From Brevibacterium marinum (GTDB lineage Bacteria; Actinomycetota; Actinomycetes; Actinomycetales; Brevibacteriaceae), in NCBI RefSeq assembly GCF_011927955.1, contig NZ_JAATJN010000001.1, positions 1,674,001 to 1,738,000 on the forward strand: DNA of 64,000 bases, given 5' to 3'. Shown here piece after piece: positions 63,494 to 64,000 of this stretch; the stretch's first letter is position 1, and each line of letters begins with the position of its first letter. Position numbers and translations under genes: made by a program. The notes beneath the pieces were generated by a model that made no database searches, was not told where the DNA came from, and worked only from the letters and a program-made list of their open reading frames with translations.

Positions 63494-64000
63494 ATGACCA
63501 CAGATATGGATATTGCGCTCAACGCCGAGCTCGATTCGATCATCGATATCGCCGCCGGCCTGGGCTTGGAATCACAGGACATCATCCCCTACGGCTGGAC
63601 GAAGGCCAAGGTTCCCGTCGACGTTCTCGACAAGGCTGCCGAGACCACGAGCGACGGTCACCTCATCCTCGTCACGGCCATGAGCCCGACACCGGCAGGC
63701 GAAGGCAAGACCACGACGAGCATCGGCCTGGCCGACGGCCTCAACGAACTCGCCCGATCGAAGCCGGACGTCGGACAAGCGGTCCTGGCCCTGCGCGAAC
63801 CCAGCATGGGCCCGGTCTTCGGCATGAAGGGTGGAGCTGCCGGCGGCGGTTACGCTCAGGTCGTGCCGATGGAGGACATCAACCTCCACTTCACCGGCGA
63901 CTTCGCGGCCATCGCCGCGGCGAACAACCTCGCCGCCACCATGCTCGACAATCACATCCACCACGGCAACGAGCTCGACGTCGACCCGCGCCGCATCCAT
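63494..64000 (+). CDS. fhs: Formate-tetrahydrofolate ligase, 3' end outside window
   Basis: ATP-dependent enzyme that attaches formate to tetrahydrofolate in one-carbon metabolism. The first 169 residues are seen; the family is about 560 long, so about two thirds lie beyond the window. The signature [18 protein letters not shown] near residues 66-83 is the nucleotide-binding loop, and [20 protein letters not shown] follows. MDIALN also allows ATG 63506. The frame runs without a stop to the last base. It is divergent from the methyltransferase gene. Confidence 0.93.
   Translation, partial: MTTDMDIALNAELDSIIDIAAGLGLESQDIIPYGWTKAKVPVDVLDKAAETTSDGHLILVTAMSPTPAGEGKTTTSIGLADGLNELARSKPDVGQAVLALREPSMGPVFGMKGGAAGGGYAQVVPMEDINLHFTGDFAAIAAANNLAATMLDNHIHHGNELDVDPRRIH

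Noticed and set aside
63473-63496. CATAAG...CTTATG inverted repeat at the fhs start as an operator or riboswitch
   Set aside because: Only six-base arms with an irregular centre overlapping the start codon; no folate riboswitch features found.

Overview
The window is high-GC DNA with densely packed, often translationally overlapping genes. The content (GntR/FCD and TetR regulators, LPXTG surface proteins, an actinobacterial-type gas vesicle operon, DUF1206, an Rv2629-like protein, DUF3626) points to an actinomycete, probably a Micrococcales member such as Brevibacterium. That genus guess is inference from gene content only. I saw no rRNA, tRNA, CRISPR array, transposase or prophage.

Region by region. 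(1) 1-4167: a nucleoside/deoxyribose salvage operon (5'-truncated ribokinase, deoxyribose-phosphate aldolase, nucleoside hydrolase, MFS transporter). (2) 4230-9735: a GntR repressor and a soluble Cache-like sensor, divergent from a four-gene PotABCD-type ABC importer, with a 22-bp palindrome between them. (3) 9916-11132: two small membrane proteins. (4) 11151-14681: an MHS-family transporter and L-2-hydroxyglutarate oxidase under a GntR regulator, with a perfect 17-bp palindrome in front of the oxidase. (5) 14781-23170: DEAD-box helicase, PAP2/AUR1-like membrane protein, GlcG/HbpS protein plus formaldehyde-dehydrogenase-like enzyme, serine hydrolase, secreted HAF-like protein, OBAP-type protein. 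(6) 23376-33927: six co-directional enzymes (aldehyde dehydrogenase, GH15 glycosidase, SDR, PoxB-like ThDP enzyme, enolase-superfamily enzyme, FAD/Fe-S dehydrogenase) that look like one operon; the last gene carries a frameshift. (7) 33974-36493: PTH2-like protein, a small acidic protein, a dGTPase. (8) 36583-42305: two paralogous LPXTG surface proteins with long Ala/Asp/Ser tails and near-identical terminators. (9) 43079-50771: dps, divergent from a gas vesicle operon (gvpY-Z-A-F-G-O-J-S-K-L plus a VOC protein). (10) 50808-60360: PncC, ChaB/Rho-N protein, large catalase, OtsA, GNAT, TetR, Rv2629-like protein, and two paralogous membrane proteins of unknown function flanking them. (11) 60632-64000: galE, DUF3626, a methyltransferase and the start of formate-tetrahydrofolate ligase.

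Regions 6 to 10 read together like a general-stress island: oxidative defence (Dps, catalase), osmoprotection (trehalose-6-phosphate synthase), ribosome and dNTP homeostasis, surface remodelling and gas vesicles. This is inference from gene content.

The most notable system is the gas vesicle operon. It encodes a GvpA-fold protein fused to two putative PH/GRAM-like domains and a GvpJ-like protein with a four-cysteine zinc ribbon, and it ends in a coupled VOC protein. Several of its genes carry apparent one-base indels at G/C runs and one carries an in-frame stop, so either the operon is decaying or the sequence has homopolymer errors.
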